This document shows, piece after piece, positions 49,663 through 58,091 of a stretch of DNA of 64,000 bases. The stretch's first letter is position 1. Every line of letters begins with the position of its first letter. The DNA comes from VXYL01 sp965199915 (GTDB lineage Bacteria; Pseudomonadota; Gammaproteobacteria; Pseudomonadales; Azotimanducaceae), in assembly GCA_965199915.1 (NCBI GenBank), contig OZ241348.1:4216001-4280000 (forward strand), written 5' to 3'. A model generated the notes under the pieces. The model saw only the letters and a list, made by a program, of their open reading frames with translations. It ran no database searches and was not told the origin of the DNA. Made by a program: the position numbers and the translations under genes.

Positions 49663-50784
49663 GTGGCGTCCGTGAACTTCGAGTTTTCCGCAGAACAGAA
49701 CCTCTTGCGCGAGCAGGCGCAAGGCTTCTTGCAGCAGCATTGCCCGCCGGCGGCGGTGCGGGCGATTCTGGATGGCGAGGCGGCCTACGACCAAGCGCTC
49801 TGGCACAGGATGGCGGACCTTGGCTGGATGGCGACCGCGATCCCGGAACAACACGGCGGCGTGGGCCTCTCGCATTTGGAGCTCTGCGTCATCGCCGAGG
49901 AACTCGGCCGCGCGGTGGCGCCGGTGCCGTTCTCGTCGTCCGTCTACTTGGCCACCGAAGCGCTGCTGTTGGCGGGCAGCGACGCGCAGAAGGAGCGGTG
50001 GCTGCCCAAATTGGCGACCGGCGAAGCCATCGGCACCTTCGCCCTCGCGGAACGCGCCGGCGAACCTCGGCCGGAACAGCTCGCCACCACCGCCGCGAAC
50101 GGCCAACTGCGCGGCGTGAAGCTGCCCATACCGGACGGCGACATCGCGGATTTCGCCGTGGTGGTCGCCAAAGCGGATGGCGGCGATGGCGCAAGCCTCT
50201 ATTTGACCGAGCTGGCGGACGCGCAGCGCGCGCCGGTCCGCACACTTGATCCCACCCGCTCCCATGCCCGCATCGCCTTCGACGGCCAAGCGGCGGAACC
50301 GCTTGGGGCTTCCGGCGCGGGCTGGGCGCTCACGCAACGGCTGTTGAACCGCGCCGCGGTGTTGTTCGCCTGGGAGCAGGCCGGCGGCGCCGCGGCGGCG
50401 CTGGAGATGGCCAAGGAATACGCCCTTGGCCGTTTCGCGTTCGGCCGGCCCATCGCCAGCTACCAAGCGATCAAGCACAAGCTGGCGCACGCCTATGTGA
50501 AGAACACGCTGGCCCGCTCCAACTGCTACTACGGAGCGTGGGCGCTCGGCACGGACGCGCCGGAACTGCCGGTGGCCGCGGCCACGGCGCGGGTGAGCGC
50601 GACGCAGGCGTACTACTACGCTTCCAAGGAGAACATCCAAACCCACGGCGGCATGGGCTTCACGTGGGAGTTCGATTGCCAATTCCACTACCGGCGCGCC
50701 AAGCTGCTCTCCGTGAACATCGGCGGCGAAGCCGCTTGGCAGCAAAAACTCATCCGCGCCATCGAGGCGCAAGCCGCGGCGTAA
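49663..50784 (+). CDS. Acyl-CoA dehydrogenase family protein (first of pair)
   Basis: 373 residues from GTG 49663; a GTG at 49672 with AGGTGG five bases upstream is the likelier start. FAD-dependent acyl-CoA dehydrogenase fold: N-terminal helices (FSAEQNLLREQAQGFL), IPEQHGGVGLSHLELCVIAEELG, middle beta domain, and the C-terminal FGRPIASYQAIKHKLAHAY...YYASKENIQTHGGMGFTWEF. The catalytic glutamate position and the tetramer type cannot be settled by eye. It is followed after 20 bases by a second dehydrogenase, an arrangement known for alpha2-beta2 enzymes acting on bulky (for example steroid side-chain) acyl-CoAs, where each subunit is incomplete alone. Confidence 0.92.
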   Translation: MASVNFEFSAEQNLLREQAQGFLQQHCPPAAVRAILDGEAAYDQALWHRMADLGWMATAIPEQHGGVGLSHLELCVIAEELGRAVAPVPFSSSVYLATEALLLAGSDAQKERWLPKLATGEAIGTFALAERAGEPRPEQLATTAANGQLRGVKLPIPDGDIADFAVVVAKADGGDGASLYLTELADAQRAPVRTLDPTRSHARIAFDGQAAEPLGASGAGWALTQRLLNRAAVLFAWEQAGGAAAALEMAKEYALGRFAFGRPIASYQAIKHKLAHAYVKNTLARSNCYYGAWALGTDAPELPVAAATARVSATQAYYYASKENIQTHGGMGFTWEFDCQFHYRRAKLLSVNIGGEAAWQQKLIRAIEAQAAA

Positions 50785-50804
50785 GGCGGCAGACGAGGCA
50801 GATC

Positions 50805-52016
50805 ATGGATTTCAACGACACCCCCGAAGAAGCCGCCTTTCGCGCCGAAGCGCGGGAGTGGCTGCAAGCCAACGTGCCGAGCCGGCAGGAACTCGAAGGC
50901 TTGGACGACATTCAGGCCGCCAAGCTCTGGCAGAAGCGCAAGTACGACGCCGGCTGGGCCTGCATCCGCTGGCCGCAGGAGTACGGCGGGCGCGGGGCGA
51001 GCGCCATCGAGCAGGTGGTTTGGAATCAGGAAGAGGCCAAGTTCGCCACCCCGGGCAGCGTGTTCGCCATCGGCCAAGGCATGGCCGCGCCCACCCTGAT
51101 GGCGTGGGCGAGCGAAGACCACAAGCGCAAGCACTTGCCGCCGCTCGCGTCCGGCGAGCACATCTGGTGCCAACTGTTCAGCGAACCCGCCGGCGGTTCG
51201 GACTTGGCGGCGCTGCGCACCCGGGCGGAGAAGGACGGCGACGAATGGGTGATCAACGGCCAGAAGATCTGGACCTCGGGCGCCCACTACGCGGACTACG
51301 GCATCCTCGTGGTGCGCACGGACCCCACGGTGCCCAAGCACAAGGGCCTCTCGTACTTCTTCTTGGACATGAAATCCCCCGGCATCGAGATTCGCCCCAT
51401 CAAGCAGATCTCCGGCGGCGCGAACTTCAACGAGGTGTACTTCACGGACGTGCGGGTGCCGGACGATCAGCGCCTCGGCGCGGTGGGCCAAGGCTGGCAG
51501 GTGGCGCTGACCACGTTGATGAACGAGCGCATGGCCATCGGCGGCGGTGGCGGCGGCGTGGGCTTCAAGCAGGTGTTCGACTTGGCGCGCCGGGTGGAAC
51601 TGGACGGCGCGCCGGCCATCGAGGACAAGCAGGTGCGCGCCAAGCTCGCCACCTGGTACGCGCAGGAGACCGGCCTGAAGTACACCGGCTATCGCGCCTT
51701 GAGCGCGCTGTCCCGCGGCGACACGCCCGGCCCGGAGAACTCCATCGGCAAACTGGTGGCGGCCTCCAAGACGCAGGACATGGCCTCCTTCGCCATGGAT
51801 TTGATGGGGCTTTCCGGCGCGATAGCGGATCCGGCCTACGCGGAAGCGCGCGGCATGTTCCAAGCCGCCTTCATGGGCGCGCCGGGAGGCCGCATCGCCG
51901 GCGGCAGCGACGAGATCATGCTCAACATCCTCGCCGAGCGGGTACTCGGCCTACCCCAGGATGTGCGCGTGGACAAGGGCATTCCCTTCAACGAGGTGCC
52001 CACCGGCGCGTCCTAG
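50805..52016 (+). CDS. Acyl-CoA dehydrogenase family protein (second of pair)
   Basis: 403 residues from ATG 50805 with a GAGG-containing site about 8 bases upstream. MDFNDTPEEAAFRAEAREWLQANVP opens the family N-domain; WCQLFSEPAGGSDLAALRTRAEKDGDEWVINGQKIWTSGAHYADYG is the FAD/substrate core; GGSDEIMLNILAERVLGLP is the C-terminal helix. A run of glycines (AIGGGGGGVGF) sits before the last helices. Together with the preceding gene it probably forms a heteromeric dehydrogenase that introduces a double bond into an acyl-CoA; the substrate is unknown. Confidence 0.93.
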   Translation: MDFNDTPEEAAFRAEAREWLQANVPSRQELEGLDDIQAAKLWQKRKYDAGWACIRWPQEYGGRGASAIEQVVWNQEEAKFATPGSVFAIGQGMAAPTLMAWASEDHKRKHLPPLASGEHIWCQLFSEPAGGSDLAALRTRAEKDGDEWVINGQKIWTSGAHYADYGILVVRTDPTVPKHKGLSYFFLDMKSPGIEIRPIKQISGGANFNEVYFTDVRVPDDQRLGAVGQGWQVALTTLMNERMAIGGGGGGVGFKQVFDLARRVELDGAPAIEDKQVRAKLATWYAQETGLKYTGYRALSALSRGDTPGPENSIGKLVAASKTQDMASFAMDLMGLSGAIADPAYAEARGMFQAAFMGAPGGRIAGGSDEIMLNILAERVLGLPQDVRVDKGIPFNEVPTGAS

Positions 52017-52133
52017 CGTAAGTCCCTGTTTTAATAGCGAGTAAGAGGCTGCCGGCAGTTTCGCCCTAGCGCGCGTCCAGCACATGAGCAATCCGCAGTA
52101 CCACGAAACACACTCAGACCAAGGACATCAGGG

Positions 52134-52394
52134 ATGCCAGCAAAGCGCTCCGTCAATGGGACCAAGTTGGACGCGAACGAAGAGGAGATCATCCACGCGG
52201 CGACCACCAGCGACGATGCCCGCGAGGTCACCGTTCATGAGATCGCGGCCGCCCGCCTTGAGGGCGACCACAAGTTCGCCGACCGCCTGCAAGTCCTGCT
52301 CGACGAAGCCGAGCGCATCAGGAAGCGGGAACGCGCCGCACCGTTCCAAGGCGAATCCGCGCAACGGCCGTCCGCGGTGCCGATGGGGCGCTGA
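52134..52394 (+). CDS. Small hypothetical protein
   Basis: 86 residues from ATG 52134 with AAGGACATCAGGG upstream as a weak ribosome-binding site. Charged and helical (NEEEIIHAATTSDDAREVTVHEIAAARLEGDHKFADRLQVLLDEAERIRKRERA), no membrane segment, not recognised. Codon choice resembles the neighbours. It could be a small regulatory or antitoxin-like protein, but there is no partner. Confidence 0.5.
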   Translation: MPAKRSVNGTKLDANEEEIIHAATTSDDAREVTVHEIAAARLEGDHKFADRLQVLLDEAERIRKRERAAPFQGESAQRPSAVPMGR

Positions 52395-52408
52395 CACCGC
52401 GCACCCTG

Positions 52409-52513
52409 TTAGGCGTCTCGCGCCATTAAGTCATACATTCCGTTTGCTCTTTTACTGGAAAACACACGGTTTCCGCCGACACGCCGTAGCAGTTATAGGA
52501 GCGAGACGCCTTA
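52409..52513. repeat. 105-bp element with 16-bp terminal inverted repeats
   Basis: TTAGGCGTCTCGCGCC at the left and the reverse complement of TAAGGCGTCTCGCTCC at the right pair at 14 of 16 positions. The 73 bases between are AT-richer than the surroundings and contain a small internal inverted repeat (ggaaaacacacggtttcc). It looks like a MITE or a stem-loop placed between converging genes; no target-site duplication is certain. Confidence 0.6.
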
Positions 52514-52517
52514 GACC

Positions 52518-52868
52518 TCAGCGGCCACTCGAACGCGCCCGGCGGGGCGCGCGGCCTTGGCCGACGCCCCAATTGATCAAACGGGCGACGGCGTAGATCA
52601 CCGCCACCGTTCCGGTGGCCAGCACGAGCAGTGCGAGAGGTGGACGCGCGTTGGCCTCCTCCTCCAGGAAAGCCCGGAAGAAGAACACCACGAGCGCCGG
52701 CGCGACGTGCCCGTCGTTCACGGGAAACGGCGTTGCCGTCCACGCCAACACCCAGGCGGCGGCCAGCCAGCGCAGCCGCGACCAACGGCGCAACGCCAAG
52801 AACGCCAGCGCCGCCGCGCCGCAGGCGGCGGCCAGGATCACCATCCATGCGAGCAGCTGCGCGCTCAT
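52518..52868 (-). CDS. Small integral membrane protein
   Basis: 116 residues from ATG 52868, overlapping the upstream gene by ATGA. Three or four hydrophobic segments (LLAWMVILAAACGAAALAFLAL, LAAAWVLAWTATPFPV, APALVVFFFRAFL, LALLVLATGTVAVIYAVARLINWG). Not assignable to a family by eye. The last codons overlap a copy of the dispersed GC-rich hairpin (52526-52552), so the C-terminus RAPRRARSSGR may derive from that repeat. Confidence 0.75.
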   Translation of the reverse strand: MSAQLLAWMVILAAACGAAALAFLALRRWSRLRWLAAAWVLAWTATPFPVNDGHVAPALVVFFFRAFLEEEANARPPLALLVLATGTVAVIYAVARLINWGVGQGRAPRRARSSGR

Positions 52869-53452
52869 TCCCGCGTCGGCGCGGCTTCGGCTTCCACCCA
52901 GCGCACGATGTGTCCGTCGAGCGGTTCGTGCGGATGCAGCGCGTCCTCGGAGACGACGTTGCCGCGCACGCTGATGCCCGCTTGAACAACCGTGTTCGGA
53001 TCCCCGGACACCAGCGGGTGCCACCAGGCGAGACCGCGCCCCTCGTGGACGCGCCGGTACGCGCAACTCGCCGGCAGCCAGTCGAAGCGCGGTAGCGACC
53101 GCGCGTCCAGCGGCAGGCACTCCGGCACCAACTCGTGGCGGTTCGCATAGTGGCGGCAACGGCAGGTGTTCACGTCCAACAAGCGGCAGACCACGGCGGT
53201 GGGATGTACCGCGCCGGTGTTCGCGTCCTCGATCTTCAGCGCGCAGCAGCGCCCGCAACCGTCGCACAGCGACTCCCACTCCCGGTGCGTCATCTCGGCC
53301 AGCGTCTTGCGTTCCCAGAACGGCGCTTGACGCGGCCGGCGCGCCGGCCCGCGCCGGCGCGGCGGCAACCGGCCGCGCCAACGGGCATCGAAGGCGCTGA
53401 GGCTGGCGCGGAACCGCTTGCGCCAGCCGGCCTCGTGGCCGGCGGTCACCAT
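52865..53452 (-). CDS. YcgN/UPF0260 family cysteine-cluster protein
   Basis: 195 residues from ATG 53452; GTG 53449 overlaps the rnd stop as GTGA and is an alternative. PFWERKTLAEMTHREWESLCDGCGRCCALKIEDANTG is the UPF0260 opening, with the first cysteine cluster; a second follows at CRLLDVNTCRCRHYANR. LPASCAYRRVHEGRGLAWWHPLVSGD continues the family pattern. Such proteins bind zinc or iron through the CxxCxxCC group; role unknown. The first 45 residues are an arginine-rich extension not found in E. coli YcgN, so the start could be further in. It is co-directional with rnd, as in many gammaproteobacteria. Confidence 0.88.
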   Translation of the reverse strand: MVTAGHEAGWRKRFRASLSAFDARWRGRLPPRRRGPARRPRQAPFWERKTLAEMTHREWESLCDGCGRCCALKIEDANTGAVHPTAVVCRLLDVNTCRCRHYANRHELVPECLPLDARSLPRFDWLPASCAYRRVHEGRGLAWWHPLVSGDPNTVVQAGISVRGNVVSEDALHPHEPLDGHIVRWVEAEAAPTRE

Positions 53453-54633
53453 GCGTTGGCCAGCGTGTGGTGGAACTCGTCGCCGAGCACGGCGCGCCGC
53501 CAGCCGCGGAAGTGTTCCGGCAGCTCGCCTTGATCGCGGTGGTGGCGCACCGCGGCTTCCACGTCGCGCTTTCTGGCCAGCAGCGACGGGGCGATGTTCA
53601 GCCGTTCCGCGTGGCGCGCGACGATGCCGCGCAGCGCGTGCGCCAACTCGCTGGCGCGCGGGCTGAGCGGGCGCGGTTCGCGCGCCGGCGGATGCGGATC
53701 CGCCAAGCCGCGCTGGTGCGCTTCCACAAGCGCCGGGGCGTAGCGGCGGCCAACCCGCCCCGGCAACACTTTGGCAACGTCCTCGGTCTGCAAGCGCGGC
53801 CAGCGGGCCATCGTGAACAGCGCCTCGTCGCGCACCGTCCACGCCCGCGGCAGATCCCGGCGGCGCGCTTCGCGCTCACGCCACGCCACCAAGCTGCGCA
53901 GCACCGCGAGTTGGCAAGGTTTCAAGCGCCACGCCCCCTTGACGTTCCGGTACCAGCGTTCCGGCGGCGTCGCCGGCGTGGTCAATACGCGCTGCATTTC
54001 CTCCTTGAACCAAGGCATCCGGTCGGCGGCGCGCAAGGCGTCCCGCTGCGCGCGCCAAATCGGCGTGAGATAGGCCACGTCCAGCCGCGCGTACTCCAGC
54101 TGCGCCGGCGTGAGCGGTCGGCGCAGCCAGTTCGAGCGCGTTTCCTGTTTGCCAATGCGAACGCCGAGGTAGTGCTCCACCAAGGCTGCATAGCTGGCCG
54201 AGGCGTCCGCGGAAACGAACGCATGCGCGAGCTGGGTGTCCACCACGTTGCGGGGGCACACGTTGAGGTGGTGCGCCACCACCTCCAAGTCCTCCGAGCA
54301 GGAATGCATCACCTTCGCGCGCTCGCCGTCGAGCAGGAGCGCTTTCAAGGCGGCGAAAGTGGCCGGCGCGGTTGCGTCCACCAGCGTCACCCGGCCTTCG
54401 CCGGCGAGCTGGTAAAGCGCGGGCACGGGATGGAACGTGCGAATGCGGCGAAACTCGGTGTCCACGCCCACTTCGTTGCCGAGCGACGCCACGCGGGCCG
54501 CCAAGGCGGCGTCGTTGACGATGAGCGCGGTGTCGTCCGCGGCGTTGGGGTTCGCCGCGGTTTCGGCGTTCGCCGCGGCGCCGGGCGCGCGGCCGCGCCC
54601 CGGTTCGGGCGGTTGCCCGGTGCGCTCAGCCAA
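53446..54633 (-). CDS. rnd: Ribonuclease D
   Basis: 395 residues from TTG 54633, overlapping recR by eight bases. A 3'-5' exonuclease that trims tRNA and other small RNA precursors. DEDD-type exonuclease motifs: VDTEFRR (D-x-E), HSCSEDLEVVAHHL, DTQLAHAFV and YARLDVAYL. HRDC domains follow, the first around RDEALFTMARWPRLQTEDVAKVLPG. The first 35 residues are low-complexity, so the functional start could be further in. Confidence 0.92.
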   Translation of the reverse strand: MAERTGQPPEPGRGRAPGAAANAETAANPNAADDTALIVNDAALAARVASLGNEVGVDTEFRRIRTFHPVPALYQLAGEGRVTLVDATAPATFAALKALLLDGERAKVMHSCSEDLEVVAHHLNVCPRNVVDTQLAHAFVSADASASYAALVEHYLGVRIGKQETRSNWLRRPLTPAQLEYARLDVAYLTPIWRAQRDALRAADRMPWFKEEMQRVLTTPATPPERWYRNVKGAWRLKPCQLAVLRSLVAWREREARRRDLPRAWTVRDEALFTMARWPRLQTEDVAKVLPGRVGRRYAPALVEAHQRGLADPHPPAREPRPLSPRASELAHALRGIVARHAERLNIAPSLLARKRDVEAAVRHHRDQGELPEHFRGWRRAVLGDEFHHTLANAW

Positions 54634-55228
54634 CGGCGCGCCGACCTTGCAAGGCGTGGGCGATGGTGCCGCCGTCGATGTACTCGAGCTCGCCGCCGAG
54701 CGGCACGCCGTGGGCGATGCGCGTCACGTCGGCGCCGGTGTCGCGCAGCGACTCCTTGATGTAGTGCGCGGTGGCCTCGCCTTCCACGGTGGGATTGGTG
54801 GCCAGAATCACTTCGGTGGCGCCGGCCTCGCGGACCCGATCCGGCAACGCGTTGAGGCCGAGCTCCTCGGGCCCCACGCCGTCGATGGGCGAGAGGCGCC
54901 CGTGCAATACGTAGTAGCGCCCGCTGAAGCCGCCGGCCTGTTCGATGGCCACGATGTCGGAAGGCGACTCGACCACGCACAGCGCGGCGGCGTCCCGGCG
55001 CGGGTTGGCGCAGATGGCGCACAGGGCCGTCTCCGTCAGGGTGCGGCAGGAACGGCAACGGCGGACGCGCTCCGCGGCTTCCGCCAGCGCCGCCGCCAAC
55101 GCCTGCGCGCCGGGGCGGTTGTGCTGCAGTAGGTGCAAAGCCGTGCGCGTCGCGGTCTTCGGGCCTACGCCCGGCTGCGCCTGCAGCGCGTCGATCAAGC
55201 GATCAATGAGGGGGCTCAGGCGCGTCAC
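54626..55228 (-). CDS. recR: Recombination mediator protein RecR
   Basis: 200 residues from GTG 55228, overlapping the ybaB stop as GTGA. It acts with RecF/RecO in loading RecA at gaps. Helix-hairpin-helix LIDALQAQPGVGPKTATRTALHLL, zinc finger CRSCRTLTETALCAIC, TOPRIM motif VVESPSDIVAIEQAGGFSGRYYVLHGRLSPIDGVGPEEL, and Walker-like NPTVEGEATAHYI. The order dnaX-ybaB-recR is the conserved bacterial arrangement. Confidence 0.95.
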   Translation of the reverse strand: MTRLSPLIDRLIDALQAQPGVGPKTATRTALHLLQHNRPGAQALAAALAEAAERVRRCRSCRTLTETALCAICANPRRDAAALCVVESPSDIVAIEQAGGFSGRYYVLHGRLSPIDGVGPEELGLNALPDRVREAGATEVILATNPTVEGEATAHYIKESLRDTGADVTRIAHGVPLGGELEYIDGGTIAHALQGRRAVG

Positions 55229-55551
55229 ATTGGCAACTTGATGCCGCCGGGCAGATTGGGCAAGCCGATCTGTTTGGCGACCGCGCCCATGTGCTCCTCC
55301 TGCAACTCCGCCACGCGGCGTGTGGCGTCGTTGATGGCGGCGGCGATCAGGTCTTGGAGCATCTGCCGATCTTCCTCCAAGGCGGCCGGTTCGATGTCCA
55401 CGCGCAACGCCTCGTAGTGGCCATTTAGCGTAACCTTGACGATGCCGCCGCCGCTTTCGCCGGTGGCGCGCAAGGTCTTCATCGACTCGCGGGCGGCCTC
55501 GACCCGTTGCTGCATTTCACGGGCCTTCTTGAGCATTTCGTCGATCTTCAA
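55225..55551 (-). CDS. ybaB: Nucleoid-associated protein YbaB/EbfC
   Basis: 108 residues from TTG 55551 with AGGAGGA five bases upstream. A small dimeric DNA-binding protein. DEMLKKAREMQQRVEAARESMKTLRATGESGGGIVKVTLNGHYEALRVDIEP is the standard core. The TTG also overlaps a TGA in the dnaX-shadow frame, but the real dnaX stop lies 58 bases upstream at 55610. Confidence 0.94.
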   Translation of the reverse strand: MKIDEMLKKAREMQQRVEAARESMKTLRATGESGGGIVKVTLNGHYEALRVDIEPAALEEDRQMLQDLIAAAINDATRRVAELQEEHMGAVAKQIGLPNLPGGIKLPM

Positions 55552-55609
55552 CGGTCCTCCTGGTTCATTCCTTGCGCCTTGCCCTGGCCACGGCTGGCGG
55601 CAAGGCGCT

Positions 55610-57301
55610 TCACGACGTGCCGACGGGTTCCGCCGACACGATCCGGGCGCCGAACTCGCGGATGAGCGTCTGCACCACGGGTTCGGCGTCCAACGCCGCC
55701 TCCGCCTTGGCTTGGCGTTCTTTCCGCAACCGCGCGGCGCGGGCGGCGGGCGTCTCCGCCAACGGCGCTCCGAACCGCCATTCCACGCGAACTTCCCGGC
55801 CTTGGACGTCCGCCGCCAAGCGCGCGACTTCCGCCCGCTGCTTGTCGTTCAAGAGCGTCTCGTGCGCCGGGTCCACCAAAATGGTCCAAGCGTTTGGCGA
55901 ACGCGCCGCAAGATTGGCATTGTTCAAGATCATCGCCGTCACGCCGGCGGGAGACATCTTCGCCACAATCGCGTGCCACGCTTCGGACAGCTGCCCCGCA
56001 CCGTCCGCGGTGGTCGGCTCGACGGCGGGTTGCGGAAGCGGTTTGGCCGTTGGCGGCGCGTCGCCGCGCGCGGGCGGCGTCGGCGCCGGAGTAGCGGCGG
56101 CCGGCGCCGAATCGCTGGCCGCCACCGCACGCGGCGGACTTTTCTCGACGGTCTCGCGCGCCTCGACGGTCTCGCGCGCCTCGACGGTCTCGCGCGCCTC
56201 GACGGGTTCGCGCGCCGCCTCGGGTTCGAACGCCGCCTCGGGTTCGAACGAAGCCAAGCGGATCAGCGTCATGTCGAAGCCGACCTTGGGATCCGGCGCG
56301 AACTCCATGTCGCGCCCGCCCATGAGGGCGATCTGGTAGTAGAGCTGCAAGTCCTCCGCTGCGAACGCGCCCTGCAGCCGCTCGTGGGGAGGGGCCGGCG
56401 CCGCGCCTAGTTCGGCGGCCACGGCCAAATCGTGAAACGCCCGCTGCAACTCGCCGAGCACCGCGCCCAAGTCCACCGAACGCGCCGCCAGATCGTCCCC
56501 CGCGGCAAGCAGGCGCGCGCTGTCCTTGGCCGCCAAAGCGTCCAGCAGCGCCCCCACCTCGTCGCGTCCGGCGATGCCGAGCATGTCGGTCACGCTCGCC
56601 GCGCGCACCGCGCCGCCGCCGTGGGCTATCGCTTGGTCGGTGATGGAGAGGGCGTCGCGCATGCTGCCGGCGGCGGCGCGCGCGACAACGGCCAGCGCGT
56701 CCGCGTCGGCCTCGATGCCCTCCGCCGCCAGCACCTTGCCCAACTGCTCCTCGATAACCTCCGGGAGCATGTTCTTCAAGTGGAATTGCAGGCAGCGCGA
56801 CAGCACGGTGACCGGAATCTTCTTCGCCTCGGTGGTGGCGAGCAGGAACTTCACATGTTCCGGTGGTTCCTCCAGCGTCTTCAACAAGGCGTTGAAACTG
56901 TGCCCGGTGAGCATGTGTACTTCGTCGATGAGGTAGACCTTGAAGCGGCCTTGGCCGGGCAGGAACTGCGCGTTGCTGAGCAGTTCTCGGGTGTCGTCCA
57001 CGCCGGTGCGCGAGGCGGCGTCCACCTCGATGAGGTCGAGAAAGCGTCCGGCGGCGATGGACGCGCAGGCGTCGCACGCGCCGCAAGGTTCGGAGGTGAT
57101 GCCCTTCTCGCAGTTGAAGCACGCCGCGAGGATGCGCGCCAGCGTGGTCTTGCCAACGCCGCGGGTGCCGGAGAAGAGGTAGGCGTGATGCAGCCGCTCG
57201 TTGTCCAGCGCGTTGGCGAGGGCGCGCACCACGGGCAGCTGGCCCACCACGTCCGCGAAGGTGCGCGGGCGGTACTTCCGCGCCAACACCAAATAGCTCA
57301 T
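55610..57301 (-). CDS. dnaX: DNA polymerase III subunit gamma/tau
   Basis: 563 residues from ATG 57301. The clamp-loader ATPase: MSYLVLARKYRPRTFADVVGQ, Walker A LFSGTRGVGKTTLAR (about 43-57), zinc cysteines CFNCEKGITSEPCGACDAC, Walker B VYLIDEVHMLTGHSFNALLKTLEEPP and sensor VLSRCLQFHLK. A low-complexity linker (about 350-440) contains tandem EARETV and FEPEAA repeats, then a tau-like C-terminal domain (WHAIVAKMSPAGVTAMILNNANL). I see no A-AAA-AAG slippery site like that of E. coli. Its start codon is only 11 bases from that of the divergent phosphodiesterase gene. Confidence 0.95.
   Translation of the reverse strand: MSYLVLARKYRPRTFADVVGQLPVVRALANALDNERLHHAYLFSGTRGVGKTTLARILAACFNCEKGITSEPCGACDACASIAAGRFLDLIEVDAASRTGVDDTRELLSNAQFLPGQGRFKVYLIDEVHMLTGHSFNALLKTLEEPPEHVKFLLATTEAKKIPVTVLSRCLQFHLKNMLPEVIEEQLGKVLAAEGIEADADALAVVARAAAGSMRDALSITDQAIAHGGGAVRAASVTDMLGIAGRDEVGALLDALAAKDSARLLAAGDDLAARSVDLGAVLGELQRAFHDLAVAAELGAAPAPPHERLQGAFAAEDLQLYYQIALMGGRDMEFAPDPKVGFDMTLIRLASFEPEAAFEPEAAREPVEARETVEARETVEARETVEKSPPRAVAASDSAPAAATPAPTPPARGDAPPTAKPLPQPAVEPTTADGAGQLSEAWHAIVAKMSPAGVTAMILNNANLAARSPNAWTILVDPAHETLLNDKQRAEVARLAADVQGREVRVEWRFGAPLAETPAARAARLRKERQAKAEAALDAEPVVQTLIREFGARIVSAEPVGTS
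56144..56251 (-). repeat. 18-bp tandem repeats inside dnaX
   Basis: Four units like ctcgacggtctcgcgcgc from 56144, followed by two units of a related 18-mer (gcctcgggttcgaacgcc type) to 56251. They encode six-residue EARETV- and FEPEAA-type repeats in the linker, so length changes would keep the frame. Confidence 0.85.
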
Positions 57302-57312
57302 GATGGGCGCGG

Positions 57313-58062
57313 ATGGTAACGCAACGCCCCGAGGACTTCCTGCTCATCGGCCACCGCGGCGCGGCCGGCCTCGAACCGGAGAATACCTTGGCGGCCTTCC
57401 GCGAAGCCGTCCGCATCGGCGTGGACGGCGTGGAATTGGACGTGCGCTGCGTCGGCGGCGAACTCGTGGTGTTCCACGACGAGCAGCTCGACCGCACCAC
57501 GGACGGCCACGGCGCGCTGGCGAACGCCAGTTTGGAGTCGCTTCGCCGCTTGGACGCGGGGCACGGGGAGCGCGTGCCCACGCTGGAGGAGGTGCTTGCC
57601 GCGGTGCCGGAGCGCGTGTTGGTCAACGTCGAGTTGAAAGGCCCCGGCACCGCCGCGGCCGCGGCCGATCTGCTCGCCGGCAGCGGCCGCCGGCTTCTGG
57701 TTTCCTCGTTCGACCACGAGCGGCTGCGGGCGTTCCGGGCGCGCTGTCCGCACACGCCGGTCGCGCCGCTGGTGGGCGCCTGGTCGAGCGGCGTGGAAGC
57801 CTTGGCCCGCTCGCTGAACGCATGGAGCGTCAACTTGGCTTGGCGCGTCGTCACCGCCGCCCGCGTGGCCGAAGTGCGAAGCTGGGGATGCCGCTGCCTC
57901 GTCTTCACGGTGAACAGCGTTGCGCGGGCGCGCCGCCTGCGCGCCATGGGCGCGGACGGGATATTCACGGACTACCCGAACCGCATGCGGAAGGCGGCAG
58001 CCACCAACCCGGCGGCGCCGCGGCGCCAAGCTCGTTTACTCGCTCCCTGCGGGCGCGTATAG
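57313..58062 (+). CDS. Glycerophosphodiester phosphodiesterase family protein
   Basis: 249 residues from ATG 57313. TIM-barrel GDPD with LLIGHRGAAGLEPENTLAAFREAVRIGVDGVELDVRC (catalytic H-R...E-N and metal E-x-D), VVFHDEQLDRTTDGHGAL with the second catalytic histidine, VNVELKGP and VFTVNSVARARRLRAMGADGIFTDYP. It hydrolyses glycerophosphodiesters to glycerol-3-phosphate and an alcohol. No signal peptide, so cytoplasmic (UgpQ-like). The last 15 residues (RRQARLLAPCGRV) look unconserved. The upstream gap to dnaX is 11 bases, so its promoter must lie within dnaX. Confidence 0.92.
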   Translation: MVTQRPEDFLLIGHRGAAGLEPENTLAAFREAVRIGVDGVELDVRCVGGELVVFHDEQLDRTTDGHGALANASLESLRRLDAGHGERVPTLEEVLAAVPERVLVNVELKGPGTAAAAADLLAGSGRRLLVSSFDHERLRAFRARCPHTPVAPLVGAWSSGVEALARSLNAWSVNLAWRVVTAARVAEVRSWGCRCLVFTVNSVARARRLRAMGADGIFTDYPNRMRKAAATNPAAPRRQARLLAPCGRV

Positions 58063-58091
58063 TGCGCGCTTCCACCGCCGAGTAGGCCGCC

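Noticed and set aside
56216..56251. GGTTCGAA motifs suggesting a tRNA T-loop
   Set aside because: They fall in the dnaX tandem repeats and no cloverleaf can be formed; I found no tRNA or rRNA gene in the window.
55548..57968. 806-residue open frame on the minus strand
   Set aside because: It is the shadow of dnaX in another frame and of the phosphodiesterase gene on the opposite strand; composition is arginine/glycine-rich nonsense and dnaX is unmistakable.
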